Below are positions 8,768-19,152 of a stretch of 64,000 nt of DNA, piece after piece (the first letter of the stretch is position 1; each line of letters starts with the position of its first letter). Origin of the DNA: JANLSE01 sp038214135 (GTDB lineage Bacteria > Chloroflexota > Chloroflexia > Chloroflexales > Roseiflexaceae). The stretch lies in the NCBI GenBank assembly GCA_038214135.1, contig JBBQSD010000002.1, positions 68,251 to 132,250 on the forward strand, in the 5' to 3' direction. The translations under genes were made by a program, and so were the position numbers. The notes under the pieces were generated by a model that searched no databases, was not told the origin of the DNA, and saw nothing but the letters and a program-made list of their open reading frames with translations.

Positions 8768-11402
8768 GTGCGATAGGGAGAGAGAATCCAAACGTGCTTC
8801 CGCTGCCAGGTTGGCTTGAAGCCCATACACGGCCACCCTGGCGTTCCACAAGCTGACGCGTAATGACTAATCCCAAGCCAATTCCACGCTCAGGTGAACT
8901 ATTGCCATCAACCCGATAGAAATGAGTAAATAACAGAGGCTGTTGATCAGCAGCAATACCAGGACCGGTATCCGATATGTTAATATGAATATAGTCTTCG
9001 AGCTGTTCAGCACTAATTGTCACTCCACCTGCTTGTGTATAGCGACGGGCATTATCAAGCAACTGATTCAGTATCAATTGTAGTTGTTCACGATCAGCCA
9101 GAACTGGAGGCAGATCTTTCGAGATCTGGACACTCATTTCGAGCCCCTTGCGCGTAAACGAACTTCGCAATGGGCCAGCAACCTGATCAACTGCCATCCA
9201 AAGTTCTTGTGGCTCGATTTCAGTTTGGAGCGTGTCTGCTTCAATATTTGCGACGGTAATAACATTCTTAATAATATTCGCCATCAGATCAACTCGATTG
9301 CGCACTGCCTCAAGCAACTCACGCTGATCGGCAGTTAGTTCGCCAACAAGGCCACGAAGAAGCAGATCGCTATAGCCCATAATCACCGTGAGTGGCGAGC
9401 GCAATTCGTGGGAAATTGTTGCAATAAAATTTGTCTTGGCAAGGTTAAGAGCGACCTCAGATGAAACATCGTGAAGCACAATAACTTCGCCAAGCGATGT
9501 ACCACTATCGGTAATGACTGGTGCACTACTAAGACTCAATACGCGCTCGTTCAGCCGATAATGCTGCAGGGTTCTTTCTTCGCCAAAAACATCCTGAACT
9601 GCTTCAACACGTGCGAGTGGTATATCATTAAAATTACGTCTGGCATTTTCCCAATCGCGTATGGCTAACATCTGCTCAGCAGCCGGGTTCGCTAATACAA
9701 TATTGCGCTGCCGATCACACACAATCACACCATCGGCGATTGACTCGAGGATTGCACGGCGGCGGCTCGATTCGCCCTGTACACGATCAAAAAGAATGGC
9801 ATTATAGAGCACACTGCCAGTCATATTGGCCACAGCTGTCAGAGTTGGCTCAACAACACCGCTGAAGGCTCCAATCGTACGATTTCCAAACACAAGCAGG
9901 CCGCTTAATCGATCCTGAACCACAAGTGGTGCCAAGAGCAAGCTAGTATACCCAGCCAGATGCAACCCAAGTTCGGCCAAGCGTGGTTCCGCATCAACGG
10001 ATGTGACTATTGGGGTGTGAATCTCCGACATTTCAGCCAATAACGGCTCAGATGTCGCTACCCGAATCGAGGTAAGCATATGGGTTGCCGGCTCCACCTG
10101 TGGCCCGAAACGGTAACGCAGCGTCCCGTTATCCTCAAGAAGAGCTAACACTTCACTATCTGGTGCAAAGGATTGAACTGTTCGATGGGCAACTTCCAGG
10201 ACAGAATCAACCTTAATAGCCACATTGAGATCGCGACTTGCCGTATACAAACGCAGCAGGTGTTCAGTCATCTGGTTGAATGCGATTGCGAGCTGACCAA
10301 TCTCATCCTGTGATTGAACCGTTGATCGGCGGCCAAAATCACCAGCAGTAACTGCCTGAGCAGTCTGCACAAGATTGCTCAATGGCCGGTTGATCAATCG
10401 AACGACAAGAGCGCCAACAACAAATGATGTAAGGCCAAAGACTATTGCCATCACAATGATCACATTGCGGCTGATTGAAATTGATTGGAACTGAAAATCA
10501 CCAGAGATACCGACTGAAAAGTATCCGACTTGCTGGTTCGCCAACTGTAGCGGGCTATAGAACAGACGGTAATCACGCTGACGGAGGGCAACCGTATAGA
10601 CCGACTGTGATTCCCGTGTAGCGAGTTGCTGAACGATCTGCGGCGGGATGCGTAGCCCTTCCAGTTCATCACGGTTCAACAGTGTTGTACCGATGGGGGC
10701 ACCACTCACATCATAGAATGATGTGACAGCCGCCTGGCTCGATTTTTGAAGGGCCAGCAACAAGCGATCAACCTTGATGGCAATCATCACGCCACCAACA
10801 ATCTGGCCGTTCTTTTTGATTGGTGCAGCAGTATAGAAATACGGCTGCCGATCGGGCAAGAAATAGATCAGGTTCGAGAATTTATCGTTACCATCAATCA
10901 GCGTACCACTCAGTACCTGTTTTACAACATCCAGGCCAACTAAGTTTGTACCGTCAATCAACTGTGGTGGCTTATCGGGAGCTTCTTCAACACGCAACCA
11001 ATCCACATAGGTCTTACCATTGCGATCAAAAGCAACCATGCGGTCGATATCAAGCGTAATATTCGAAACGCCCAAGCCATAATAGGGAGCCAGCACAGAT
11101 TGAACCTGTTGGGCATCGCCATTATCAAAGGCATCCGCAACCGATGGGCGGCCCTGAGTGGCAGGAGCAGAGGCAACCAGTAGCAGGAAATCGAGATGAT
11201 TACGTTCACGCCGAACAAGCTCATCGGTTGTGCTTCGAGCAATCTGAGCGAGCAGATTCTGCACACGCTCTTCCGCTGAGGTCACAACAAAGAACATGCC
11301 AACTCCGCCACCAATCGACGCGACAAAAACCGTAACCAGAAGGTACGGTAGAAGGATCTTCAAACTGAGTTTCGATCGGGCCCACTGGATTAACCAATTC
11401 AT
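8709..11402 (-). CDS. Membrane sensor histidine kinase (CACHE-HAMP-GAF-PAS-HisKA-HATPase)
   Basis: An 897-residue two-component sensor. Transmembrane segments near residues 13-38 and 305-330 flank a large periplasmic dCACHE-like sensor. HAMP follows (LINRPLSNLVQ...DEIGQLA), then a GAF domain, a PAS domain (about 545-640), and HisKA with the phospho-acceptor His665 in ISHELRSPLT. The ATPase has the N box (LNQLLDNARRY), G1 (DTGPG) and G2 (RGIGLGL). No response regulator lies beside it, so its partner is elsewhere. It overlaps the start of the Pro/Thr-repeat protein, which suggests translational coupling. Signals are probably small extracellular ligands, as for other CACHE sensors; the ligand cannot be read from the sequence. 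Confidence 0.93.
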   Translation of the reverse strand: MNWLIQWARSKLSLKILLPYLLVTVFVASIGGGVGMFFVVTSAEERVQNLLAQIARSTTDELVRRERNHLDFLLLVASAPATQGRPSVADAFDNGDAQQVQSVLAPYYGLGVSNITLDIDRMVAFDRNGKTYVDWLRVEEAPDKPPQLIDGTNLVGLDVVKQVLSGTLIDGNDKFSNLIYFLPDRQPYFYTAAPIKKNGQIVGGVMIAIKVDRLLLALQKSSQAAVTSFYDVSGAPIGTTLLNRDELEGLRIPPQIVQQLATRESQSVYTVALRQRDYRLFYSPLQLANQQVGYFSVGISGDFQFQSISISRNVIIVMAIVFGLTSFVVGALVVRLINRPLSNLVQTAQAVTAGDFGRRSTVQSQDEIGQLAIAFNQMTEHLLRLYTASRDLNVAIKVDSVLEVAHRTVQSFAPDSEVLALLEDNGTLRYRFGPQVEPATHMLTSIRVATSEPLLAEMSEIHTPIVTSVDAEPRLAELGLHLAGYTSLLLAPLVVQDRLSGLLVFGNRTIGAFSGVVEPTLTAVANMTGSVLYNAILFDRVQGESSRRRAILESIADGVIVCDRQRNIVLANPAAEQMLAIRDWENARRNFNDIPLARVEAVQDVFGEERTLQHYRLNERVLSLSSAPVITDSGTSLGEVIVLHDVSSEVALNLAKTNFIATISHELRSPLTVIMGYSDLLLRGLVGELTADQRELLEAVRNRVDLMANIIKNVITVANIEADTLQTEIEPQELWMAVDQVAGPLRSSFTRKGLEMSVQISKDLPPVLADREQLQLILNQLLDNARRYTQAGGVTISAEQLEDYIHINISDTGPGIAADQQPLLFTHFYRVDGNSSPERGIGLGLVITRQLVERQGGRVWASSQPGSGSTFGFSLPIAHEHNIVITNQDKPRAATGT

Positions 11403-11551
11403 CGAAACCCCATCATCACTTGCCTATGGTTTACAATATTTCGGGAGGCGGCTATAAACCATCCCAATTATAACTGAACGTATATTGAGTATCAAGTAGC
11501 GTATGCTTTGCTGCCGGTGTAAAGTCTTTCATCTGAATGATGTACAAAACC

Positions 11552-13714
11552 TTATCCAGCAAGTGGGAGAATGAAAACAAAGACGCTCCCATGCCCTTCT
11601 TCACTTTCAACCCAGATCTGGCCGCCATGGGCTTCTACTGTTAGTTTACAAAACGCCAGACCGAGCCCTGTTCCACGCACTTTCTGCCCACGAATCTGGC
11701 CGAACTTCTCGAAGATGCGGCGATGGTAGGCTGAAGGGACGCCTTTACCAACATCCTGCACCCAGAAGACCATCCAATCGCCTGGCGGGAACGGATTACG
11801 TATCGGCACCTGTGCAGAAAGCGGATGAGTCGAGGTTACGAGATCAACCCCGAGCGTCACAACCTGGCCACTTGGCGAAAATTTGATGGCATTATCGAGC
11901 AAATTCTGCAGCACACGCACAATCTTTTCATCGTCCGCTTCTAGCGGTGGTAGGTGTGCAGCAAGGCGTTGCTCTACCTTAATGAACGAACTGTTAGCAG
12001 AAGCCTGGAGTCGTTCGAGGGCGCGATCAATAATTGCATAGGGAATCAGGGGTTTACGGTCAAGTGACATACTACCCTGTTCCATTTTCGATATATCGAG
12101 CAGATTATTGATCAGTGCGAGCATGGTTGTGCTACCCTGATATGCGATCTTGAGCAATTCCTGCTGCTGATCATTCAGCGGGCCGATCAACAAACGTTGC
12201 ACCATCATGATTCCGTTCATGATTGATGTTAAGGGTGCTCGCAGATCGTGAACAAGCATACTCGTATAGTCATCGCGAAGCTTTTCGAGCTCTTTTTCCT
12301 GGGTAATATCGCGCAGAACCGCCAGATGCCCATAAATATTGCCGTGGTCATCATGAACTGGTAGCCGCAGAAGCCTGCTATAGCGATGCGGACCTTTGGC
12401 GAAACTAAACTCGGTGACGACAATTGGTGGCTCATCCGGCCCACCGGCACCATTACCCCATTGGCGCTGGACAACCTCCTGGGCACTTGTGCGTAGGCCC
12501 TCCAACACATCATCCAATGAACGTCCAATCAGATCCTGCTCAGCAACGCCAACAATTCGAGCTGCCATAGCGTTGGCAGTCAGAATCGTGCTGTGCATAT
12601 CCGTCATCAGAATGCCGTCGGCAGTCGAATCCAGAATAGCTGCAAGCCGGTCACGACCATCGGCGACTTGTTGGAATAAGCGAGCGTTTTCAATTGCGAC
12701 ACCAATAAATGCCGCCATACGCGTCAGGCGCTCGGCTTCATCATCTTCGAAATTGCCATCGTATTTATTGAGCAGTTGAATTGCACCGATCACGCGCCCT
12801 TTCGCGATCATTGGCACACACAGGATCGAGCGGTTGATGAACCCAAGATCATCGCTCACTTTACGATAGAAACGCGGATCGGTTGCGACATCATGCACAA
12901 TCGCCCATTGGCGGGTGCGGATGACATCGCCAACGATACCCTGGCCAGCCGGGACACGCACCCCAGCGAGACGTTCCTCGCCACCCTCAAGTGTCATCAC
13001 GAAAATGAGATCGCCAGTTGGTTCGGTGATCAGCAGTAATGAGCCAGCTTCAACCTGAAAGTAGACGCTCAACTTTTGAACCACCAGGCGATAGACTTCA
13101 CGGGTATCGAGTGTTGATGTGATCGCCGCTGCAATCTCGTTCAGGGTGGCGAGTTCTTGTGTACGGCGGCGAGCGGCTTCGTGGAGGCGTAACGAAGCAA
13201 TTGCCGTTGCGATCTGGCTTGTCAGCACCCGTGCAAGCGCAGATTCGGATTGAGTAAAGTTATGCGGTGTGCTCGCGGCGCCGAGCCCCAACACACCCAT
13301 TGCAGTATCTTGGGCGATCAAGGGAACGAGCAAGATCGTCTGGATATCGCGAGCACGAATAAAATCATCAAATGGCGATGGGTCATTTTCTAGATTGACA
13401 CTCACAATAACGGTTTCGCGCTGACGCAAAACACGCCGCATGGCTGGCAGATCATCGAGTGGGATTGACGAGAGCCGCACAATCTGTGGAGGATACTCTC
13501 CAACAATTTGCAGGCTGTTTGTATCATCGAGGAGGCCAACTGCGCCCCAGGCCATACCAAAGTACTGGGTTAGTTCATAGAGTGAGAGGAGGAGCAATTC
13601 ATCCAGTGTAGCAGCCGCTTCGATCGCTTGACCAATTCGAGTGAGGACATCAATCCGAACCTCGATCACCGGATCGAGATCTGTTGAGGATTGGTGGACG
13701 ATCTGGTCGCTCAC
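11552..13714 (-). CDS. Cytosolic histidine kinase (GAF-GAF-PAS-HisKA-HATPase)
   Basis: A 720-residue soluble sensor kinase without membrane segments. Two GAF domains (about 25-175 and 190-345) precede a PAS domain (about 355-470). His489 lies in LVHDLRAPLTS; the ATPase shows LLDNAIKFS, DVGKG and RGTGLGLAF. A stop codon lies directly in frame before GTG 13714, which fixes this as the first possible start; GGTGA lies just upstream. It is separated from the CACHE kinase by 149 bases, so it may have its own promoter. There is no adjacent regulator. GAF pairs of this kind often bind cyclic nucleotides, tetrapyrroles or sense redox state; no chromophore Cys is obvious. Confidence 0.92.
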   Translation of the reverse strand: MSDQIVHQSSTDLDPVIEVRIDVLTRIGQAIEAAATLDELLLLSLYELTQYFGMAWGAVGLLDDTNSLQIVGEYPPQIVRLSSIPLDDLPAMRRVLRQRETVIVSVNLENDPSPFDDFIRARDIQTILLVPLIAQDTAMGVLGLGAASTPHNFTQSESALARVLTSQIATAIASLRLHEAARRRTQELATLNEIAAAITSTLDTREVYRLVVQKLSVYFQVEAGSLLLITEPTGDLIFVMTLEGGEERLAGVRVPAGQGIVGDVIRTRQWAIVHDVATDPRFYRKVSDDLGFINRSILCVPMIAKGRVIGAIQLLNKYDGNFEDDEAERLTRMAAFIGVAIENARLFQQVADGRDRLAAILDSTADGILMTDMHSTILTANAMAARIVGVAEQDLIGRSLDDVLEGLRTSAQEVVQRQWGNGAGGPDEPPIVVTEFSFAKGPHRYSRLLRLPVHDDHGNIYGHLAVLRDITQEKELEKLRDDYTSMLVHDLRAPLTSIMNGIMMVQRLLIGPLNDQQQELLKIAYQGSTTMLALINNLLDISKMEQGSMSLDRKPLIPYAIIDRALERLQASANSSFIKVEQRLAAHLPPLEADDEKIVRVLQNLLDNAIKFSPSGQVVTLGVDLVTSTHPLSAQVPIRNPFPPGDWMVFWVQDVGKGVPSAYHRRIFEKFGQIRGQKVRGTGLGLAFCKLTVEAHGGQIWVESEEGHGSVFVFILPLAG

Positions 13715-13852
13715 TCATCACCGATAGCATAGACGCGACGAACCCGCACGTAGTCCACAGGAACTTTCATATATTATAGCGCTTGTTACTATCTATTATC
13801 ACATTCGAGGTTTACAAAATGATGACAATATAATAACTCAGAAATGCAAACC

Positions 13853-13878
13853 AGGTGGTGCGGCATGCCGCACCACCT
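13853..13878 (-). terminator. Palindromic hairpin after the UDP-glucose dehydrogenase gene
   Basis: A perfect 26-base palindrome (arm AGGTGGTGCGGCA, no extra loop) lies 51 bases past the stop of the gene at 13930. Downstream bases are only moderately T-rich. It probably terminates the dehydrogenase transcript. Confidence 0.6.
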
Positions 13879-13929
13879 TTGCTGCCATAATCCTGGGCCT
13901 ATCATACCACTCTATTGCGTATGTGGCAG

Positions 13930-15309
13930 CTATTTCGCGTCCATCAACTGCCCACCAACGGACAGATAGCTATAGCCGCGAGCAACCAGTTCTTCATAAT
14001 CGGGGATCATTCGGCGGCCATCCATGACGAGGTATGGCGGCTGGACAACCTGTTCGATTGTTCGTGAGAGGCCCCGAAATTCTTCCCAATCCGTCGATAT
14101 AAACAGCATATCACTGCCTTTAAGTGCCTCCTGGACTGTTTCGTGATAGGTGATTTTCTCGAACAGGTGGTTCTTATCGGTGCTCAAGAATTTGCGAGCC
14201 TCGTGGATTGCCATTGGATCATAGGCACGTATTTCACGCACACCGCGCCCAAGCAGGGATTCCACGACCTTGAGTGATGATGCATCGCGCATATCATTGG
14301 TTTGCTTCTTGAAGGCCAACCCCAACAATGCGACTGTCTTCTGATTAAAGTTTACTCCGGCATCGCGGGCAGCTCGATCCAGCAGATAGGTCTTCTGATG
14401 TTCATTGATATTATAGACTGATTGCAGCAGATCGGCTGGTTGGCCAGCGTTCTTGAACTGATAGATCAGCGATTGAATATCCTTGCCAAAACACGAGCCG
14501 CCGGCACCATTCGAGACATATGAGCCCCAGGTGCTGATCCGGCTATCGGCAGTGACGCCCCGCTTCAGATCCTCCATACGAACATTCGGGAATGTCTCGC
14601 CGAGGCGTGCGCCAACGCCATTCCAGAATGAAATATAGGTCAGCAGCAGCGTATTGGCAACATATTTGGTTCCCTCAGCAGTTTCTGGGGTTGTCTCGAT
14701 ATAACGAATGCGCACATGGTTGGTAAACTGCGAATAGATGCGGCGCAGAATGCGGAAATCCTCCTCGGTATCCGCACCAACGACGACGCGATCCGGGCGG
14801 CGCGATTTTTCGACGGCATCGCCTTCGGGCAAAAATTCCGGGTTCGAGGCAACACCAACATTTGGCACATCGTGTTCGCGCAGGATATTCTCGAGTATAC
14901 GGGCAGTGCCGATTGGAACGGTACTTTTATTGATCAGCACAACGCGGCGAGTATCCTTGCGCTTGGCCAGCAGCTTAGCAATATGATGTGTTGCATTAAA
15001 ATAGTAGCTCAGATCGGATGAGCCATCTGGCTTGGGCGGCGTATTCAGACAGAAGAAAAAGGCGTCGGTGCCTTCAATAATCGGTTCGAGATCACTGGTG
15101 AAGTTAAGATAGCGACCATGGTTTTCTGCGACGATGGCAGCCAGGCCTGGTTCATTGACATACTGTTCAATCTGTGCCGGATCGCACGAGCGGTATGCGG
15201 CGAGTCGGCGCTCATCAATATCGTATGCGTAGACTTCGTGTCCGTATTCTGAGCACACGGCCGCATGCGGCAGACCAACGAACCCAGTGCCAACGACGAC
15301 AATCTTCAT
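13930..15309 (-). CDS. ugd: UDP-glucose 6-dehydrogenase (UDP-glucose/GDP-mannose dehydrogenase family)
   Basis: A 459-residue NAD-dependent enzyme oxidising a nucleotide sugar (probably UDP-glucose to UDP-glucuronate) for polysaccharide synthesis. The Rossmann loop GTGFVGLPHA is at the N-terminus, the catalytic Cys273 sits in GGSCFGKD, and the C-terminal UDP-binding domain holds GLAFKKQTNDMRDASS. The usual SCFPKD is SCFGKD here. Start ATG 15309 is chosen over the longer frame because AAGGAG lies 10 bases upstream. It stands alone within the kinase block. GDP-mannose or UDP-ManNAc cannot be excluded as substrate, but SSLKVVESL and the overall length fit the UDP-glucose type. Confidence 0.9.
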   Translation of the reverse strand: MKIVVVGTGFVGLPHAAVCSEYGHEVYAYDIDERRLAAYRSCDPAQIEQYVNEPGLAAIVAENHGRYLNFTSDLEPIIEGTDAFFFCLNTPPKPDGSSDLSYYFNATHHIAKLLAKRKDTRRVVLINKSTVPIGTARILENILREHDVPNVGVASNPEFLPEGDAVEKSRRPDRVVVGADTEEDFRILRRIYSQFTNHVRIRYIETTPETAEGTKYVANTLLLTYISFWNGVGARLGETFPNVRMEDLKRGVTADSRISTWGSYVSNGAGGSCFGKDIQSLIYQFKNAGQPADLLQSVYNINEHQKTYLLDRAARDAGVNFNQKTVALLGLAFKKQTNDMRDASSLKVVESLLGRGVREIRAYDPMAIHEARKFLSTDKNHLFEKITYHETVQEALKGSDMLFISTDWEEFRGLSRTIEQVVQPPYLVMDGRRMIPDYEELVARGYSYLSVGGQLMDAK

Positions 15310-15406
15310 GCCTTCTATCTCCTTTGTGATGAGTAATAACATTCCCTATAAACTGCAACGTGTGATCAATGGCGAGAGTAACGGCGGAGGGGTGGCAGTT
15401 TTGTCA

Positions 15407-17698
15407 TCACAGTGTCAGCAGGCCATCGGCATCAATGCCAGATGGGCCACCACTGGGCAGTGCAACATAAAAAACACTCCCGCGGCCTTCCTGGCTTTCC
15501 ACCCAGATTTCACCCTGATGGCGCGTGATAAATTCACGGCTAAGATACAACCCGAGGCCAAGCCCTTCGCCTGCACGCTGGTTGCCGCGGGCATAGCGTT
15601 TGAACAGGCGTGCGATTTGTTCAGATGACATACCGCTGCCCTGATCGGTGACCGACAGCACTGCATATGGTTCTTGATCATTTGGTAGCGGCGGATACCC
15701 AGCAATGGCGCGTGCGTGGGCAAAAACAGGATGCAGAGCGGCAATCCGATCAGCGGCTCCGAACCACACCCGCACCATGATTGTTGTACCATTCGGGCTA
15801 TAGCGAATGGCATTGCTGATCAGGTTCGTCAGTACCTGGCGAATACGCAGCGGATCGCAAAGGATTGTCAGTTCTGAAGCAGGTGCATCAAGCACAAGGA
15901 TGCGTTCGCCGGTATTTGGGCGAAGTTGCTCAATTGCCTGGCCAGCCAGGTGAATGAGATTGGAGCGTTGAAACTGCAGGCTGAACTGGCCAGCAGCAAG
16001 CCGTGAAACATCAAGCAGGCTATCCACAAGGCGCAGCATATGGCCAACCTGATGTGCAAGAACATTCAGCCCACGCATCTCGGGCGATGATTCCTCGCTC
16101 CCACGGCGCTGCTCGCGTAGCAGCAGCAGATCGGTATAGCCGCGAACCGCTGCAAGCGGGCTGCGCAGTTCGTGTGCGGCAACCGCCAGGAAATCGTCCT
16201 TGGCTCGTTCGACCTTCTGGTTGAGTGTGACATCACGAAAGACGACAACAGCACCCTCAACCTGTTCGCCATCGCCATGAACCGGTGCGCCGGTAAAACT
16301 CATGACTGTGTTATTGCCACTGGCACCACGCAGCATCACGCGGTAATCGTGATAGACCTCACCAGCCAGAGCGCGTGTTAATGGTAATTGATCCGGGGAG
16401 AGCGGGGTATCCTCGAGATCACGAATGGCAAAAATACTGGACATATCGCGATCTGCGATCTGATATGGGAAATGCTCAATCGATAGCAGTTCGAGTGCTG
16501 TTTGGTTGGCAAGCACCAATTGACCATCGCGATCACACAGCGCCACACCCTCCGCGATACTATTGACCAGCGCAGTGAGCTTGCGGCGCTCATTCTGGCT
16601 TTCTTGATAGAGGCGCACGTTGGCGATTGCGAAGCCAATCAGGCTGCCGATCATCATGAGCGCCTGAACATCAACCCGTTCTGGCAGGCTGTTATCGCCA
16701 AAGAGCGAAATAATCCCAACAACCGTCCCACCGGCCAGCAGCGGAATATAGGCACAACTGCTGAGACCAGTATCGATCAGGATTTCCTCGCCACCCTCGG
16801 CGATCAGCAGCCGACGGATTGGCTGCCCATAGCGCACGGCCTCTTCACAATCGGCGCTGGCGATGCCTATCTCCTGCTGGTGAACGATATAGGCAGGCGG
16901 TAGGCTGCGATGGGCACCAAGCGTCAGCACGCTCCGAGCTGGGTCAAGCAATAACAATGCGCCAATTGAAGTACCAACGACGCTCAGAATGACATCGAGG
17001 CCATTGCCGACGAGTTCCGATAGATCGGCTGCGGTGCTGACAACCGTACCGATGGCGCTAAAGGCTTCCAGGCGGCGCTGGTAGGCCTGCATCTGGGCAT
17101 GGAGCTGTGCATTCTTGATTGCGCCGGCAGCGAGGTTGGCAAAGGTTTGCAGCACCTGCAGATCGGGGCGATGTAACAGGATGCGGCTGCCCAGATTGAG
17201 CAGTTCGAGTACGCCAATCACCTCGTTGCCGATGCGCAGTGGTAGCGCAACGCCCTGAAGATCGCGGGGCAGAAGATCCAGGTAGGCCCGAATATCGGCG
17301 ACACTGCGCGGGCTAACGCGTGCAACGATCTCGCGGTAGGCGCGATTATCGAGCAGAATCGGCTCGCCACGTTGGAGCACCATGCCTGGTAGCCCTTCGC
17401 CAGGACGCAAACGCAGCCCATGTAATGAGGCCTGGCTCAGATCGCCATCTGCGCTACACGATGATTCGACCCGTAGCTGGTTGAGCTGGCGATCAAACAG
17501 CCATAGCTGGCCAGCCTGGACGGCGGGAACGACTTCCACAACTCGCCGGACGAGGTCGGTCAGCAGTTCTTCTGGATTCAGGACCGAGACGAGATAGGTT
17601 GAAACCTTCAACAGGTTACTAAGCACCTGGTTGCGTATCTCAAACTCACTGGCAAGCCCTAGATCAGCAGTTTCAGCATTGTGCGGCGTGATCGTCAT
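15407..17698 (-). CDS. Cytosolic histidine kinase (GAF-GAF-PAS-HisKA-HATPase)
   Basis: A 763-residue soluble sensor kinase similar in plan to the one at 11552. GAF domains cover about residues 30-200 and 215-370, and a PAS domain about 380-495. His509 lies in AAHELRSPLAA, and the ATPase has LISNAIRYS, DQGSGM and EGLGLGLYL. ATG 17698 is used; GTG 17722 is an in-frame alternative with GGGG upstream. No response regulator is next to it. The similarity in plan to the neighbouring kinases suggests local duplication, though the sequences have drifted far apart. Confidence 0.91.
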   Translation of the reverse strand: MTITPHNAETADLGLASEFEIRNQVLSNLLKVSTYLVSVLNPEELLTDLVRRVVEVVPAVQAGQLWLFDRQLNQLRVESSCSADGDLSQASLHGLRLRPGEGLPGMVLQRGEPILLDNRAYREIVARVSPRSVADIRAYLDLLPRDLQGVALPLRIGNEVIGVLELLNLGSRILLHRPDLQVLQTFANLAAGAIKNAQLHAQMQAYQRRLEAFSAIGTVVSTAADLSELVGNGLDVILSVVGTSIGALLLLDPARSVLTLGAHRSLPPAYIVHQQEIGIASADCEEAVRYGQPIRRLLIAEGGEEILIDTGLSSCAYIPLLAGGTVVGIISLFGDNSLPERVDVQALMMIGSLIGFAIANVRLYQESQNERRKLTALVNSIAEGVALCDRDGQLVLANQTALELLSIEHFPYQIADRDMSSIFAIRDLEDTPLSPDQLPLTRALAGEVYHDYRVMLRGASGNNTVMSFTGAPVHGDGEQVEGAVVVFRDVTLNQKVERAKDDFLAVAAHELRSPLAAVRGYTDLLLLREQRRGSEESSPEMRGLNVLAHQVGHMLRLVDSLLDVSRLAAGQFSLQFQRSNLIHLAGQAIEQLRPNTGERILVLDAPASELTILCDPLRIRQVLTNLISNAIRYSPNGTTIMVRVWFGAADRIAALHPVFAHARAIAGYPPLPNDQEPYAVLSVTDQGSGMSSEQIARLFKRYARGNQRAGEGLGLGLYLSREFITRHQGEIWVESQEGRGSVFYVALPSGGPSGIDADGLLTL

Positions 17699-17770
17699 AG
17701 ATATCTCGATATGCCAGGGCACCCAGATACCCCGATCATGGTATGGATTATAGCATGGTGTTGGGCAATC

Positions 17771-18952
17771 TCAGCGCCGCTGCTGATGCATGGGTAATTC
17801 GGCCCATAGCGCAGGCGGTAGTTCGGGCTGACGTTCGAGTTCCACACCGGCGACAATCGTTGCGGAACACACAAGTTGCTGATTAGCGGGCCGAGCGGCC
17901 ATCTGGACATCGTGGAATGTATAGCTGCCCTGTTCTATCTGAAAGAGTGCAATATCGGCAACAGAACCGATAGCGAGTGTGCCAAGTTCGGGGCGGCGCA
18001 TGGCGCGTGCAGGGCGAACAGTGGCCCGTTCGATCACAGCGGGAAGGGACATGCCAAGGTTGAGGAATTTCGAGAGTGTCGTTGGCAGATCAAACATTGG
18101 CCCCTGGACACTCAACTGGTGAATATCGCTGCTGATCACATCGGGGATGATACCCTGATCCATGGCCGATTCGGCAACATCGAAGGCAAACGAGCCTGTG
18201 CCATGGCCAATATCGAGCAGAACGCCACATTGCTGAAGTTCGCGGGCGAGTGGATCGACGGTTCCATCTGGGCGAATAATGCAGTGGGTTCCACCAGTGA
18301 AGCAGTGGGTCAGGATATCGCCAGGGCGCAATAGTGATGCGATTTGATCGAACGGCGGCGGGCCATTACCGATATGAACCATCAATGGCAGATCGACCTG
18401 ATCGGCCAGGGTACGGGCCATTTCGAGTGGGCGAATACCATTCTGGCGGGTTGTGTTGTTATCGATGCGCGCCTTAATACCCAGAATGACATCACGGTGC
18501 TCGGCGATCATACGGGCGGCCAGATTGATATCGCAGTAATCGAGGTTGGCAAATTCCCAACTTGGCGCGATCAGGCCAATTGCAGAAAGATTCAGCAGGC
18601 AATAGATTCTGGCCTGGCTCGGCTCGACAACATATTTGCGGAATCCAGGAAAGCTATATGCGCCAGCGCTGCCGACATCGAGCCAGGTTGTCACGCCAGT
18701 GCGGGCCGCAACTGGATCGGGTTGGATGCCCCAGTAGGTGACGCCCCAGTAGATATGGGTGTGCAGATCAATCAGGCCTGGAGTGATAATCTGCCCGTGT
18801 GCATCGATCACACGGGCAGCCAGGGCCGGGTCAATCGATGGCGCGATTGCTGCAACACGCCCAGCGTGGATAGCAATATCGTAGCGTCCGATCTGATTCG
18901 CACCAGGGTTGATCAATTCGCCATTGGCAATCAGCAGATCATAATGAATCAT
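17771..18952 (-). CDS. Amidohydrolase/deacetylase family metalloenzyme
   Basis: A 393-residue cytosolic TIM-barrel hydrolase of the amidohydrolase superfamily. Metal ligands are visible in order: His64 and His66 (DLHTHIYWG), the carboxylated-type Lys160 (GIKARID), His193 (MVHIGNGP), His216 (THCFTGG) and Asp276 (SSDIH). An N-terminal beta domain with GQIITPGLID is typical. The motif set matches the dihydroorotase-like deacetylase subgroup (EF_0837 type), which acts on N-acetylated or N-acyl amino-acid compounds, not the pyrimidine pathway. No pyrimidine genes lie nearby. The start has only a weak AAGAAGAAA upstream. Exact substrate is unknown. Confidence 0.85.
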   Translation of the reverse strand: MIHYDLLIANGELINPGANQIGRYDIAIHAGRVAAIAPSIDPALAARVIDAHGQIITPGLIDLHTHIYWGVTYWGIQPDPVAARTGVTTWLDVGSAGAYSFPGFRKYVVEPSQARIYCLLNLSAIGLIAPSWEFANLDYCDINLAARMIAEHRDVILGIKARIDNNTTRQNGIRPLEMARTLADQVDLPLMVHIGNGPPPFDQIASLLRPGDILTHCFTGGTHCIIRPDGTVDPLARELQQCGVLLDIGHGTGSFAFDVAESAMDQGIIPDVISSDIHQLSVQGPMFDLPTTLSKFLNLGMSLPAVIERATVRPARAMRRPELGTLAIGSVADIALFQIEQGSYTFHDVQMAARPANQQLVCSATIVAGVELERQPELPPALWAELPMHQQRR

Positions 18953-18959
18953 GGTTTCT

Positions 18960-19133
18960 TCTTCGCTTTATAACCCTCACCCCCGGCCCCGCTCCCAGCG
19001 CGAGAGGGAAGCACAGCAGGGGTGCGGGAGAGTATGCCAGGAAACGTACGTTACGCAGTACTTATGGGCCAAGGATCTAGCGCATTGCATCAGAAGAGGA
19101 GATTCTTCGCTTTGCTCAGAATGACATACCACG
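18960..19133. repeat. Intergenic repeat-like sequence between amidohydrolase and response regulator
   Basis: This gap (18953-19152) holds a C-rich block (CCCTCACCCCCGGCCCC at about 18976) and a GAGATTCTTCGCTTTGCTCA motif near 19101. Both look like intergenic repeats I have seen in many unrelated bacterial genomes, but I cannot confirm other copies inside this window. No gene is visible in it. Confidence 0.35.
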
Positions 19134-19152
19134 GCAGATTAATATGTTCTTT

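Noticed and set aside
15407..17698. Possible phytochrome-type photoreceptor because of GAF pairs near PAS
   Set aside because: No bilin-binding Cys in a DIP/PASDIP-like context and the PAS follows the GAF domains; ordinary GAF sensor kinase.
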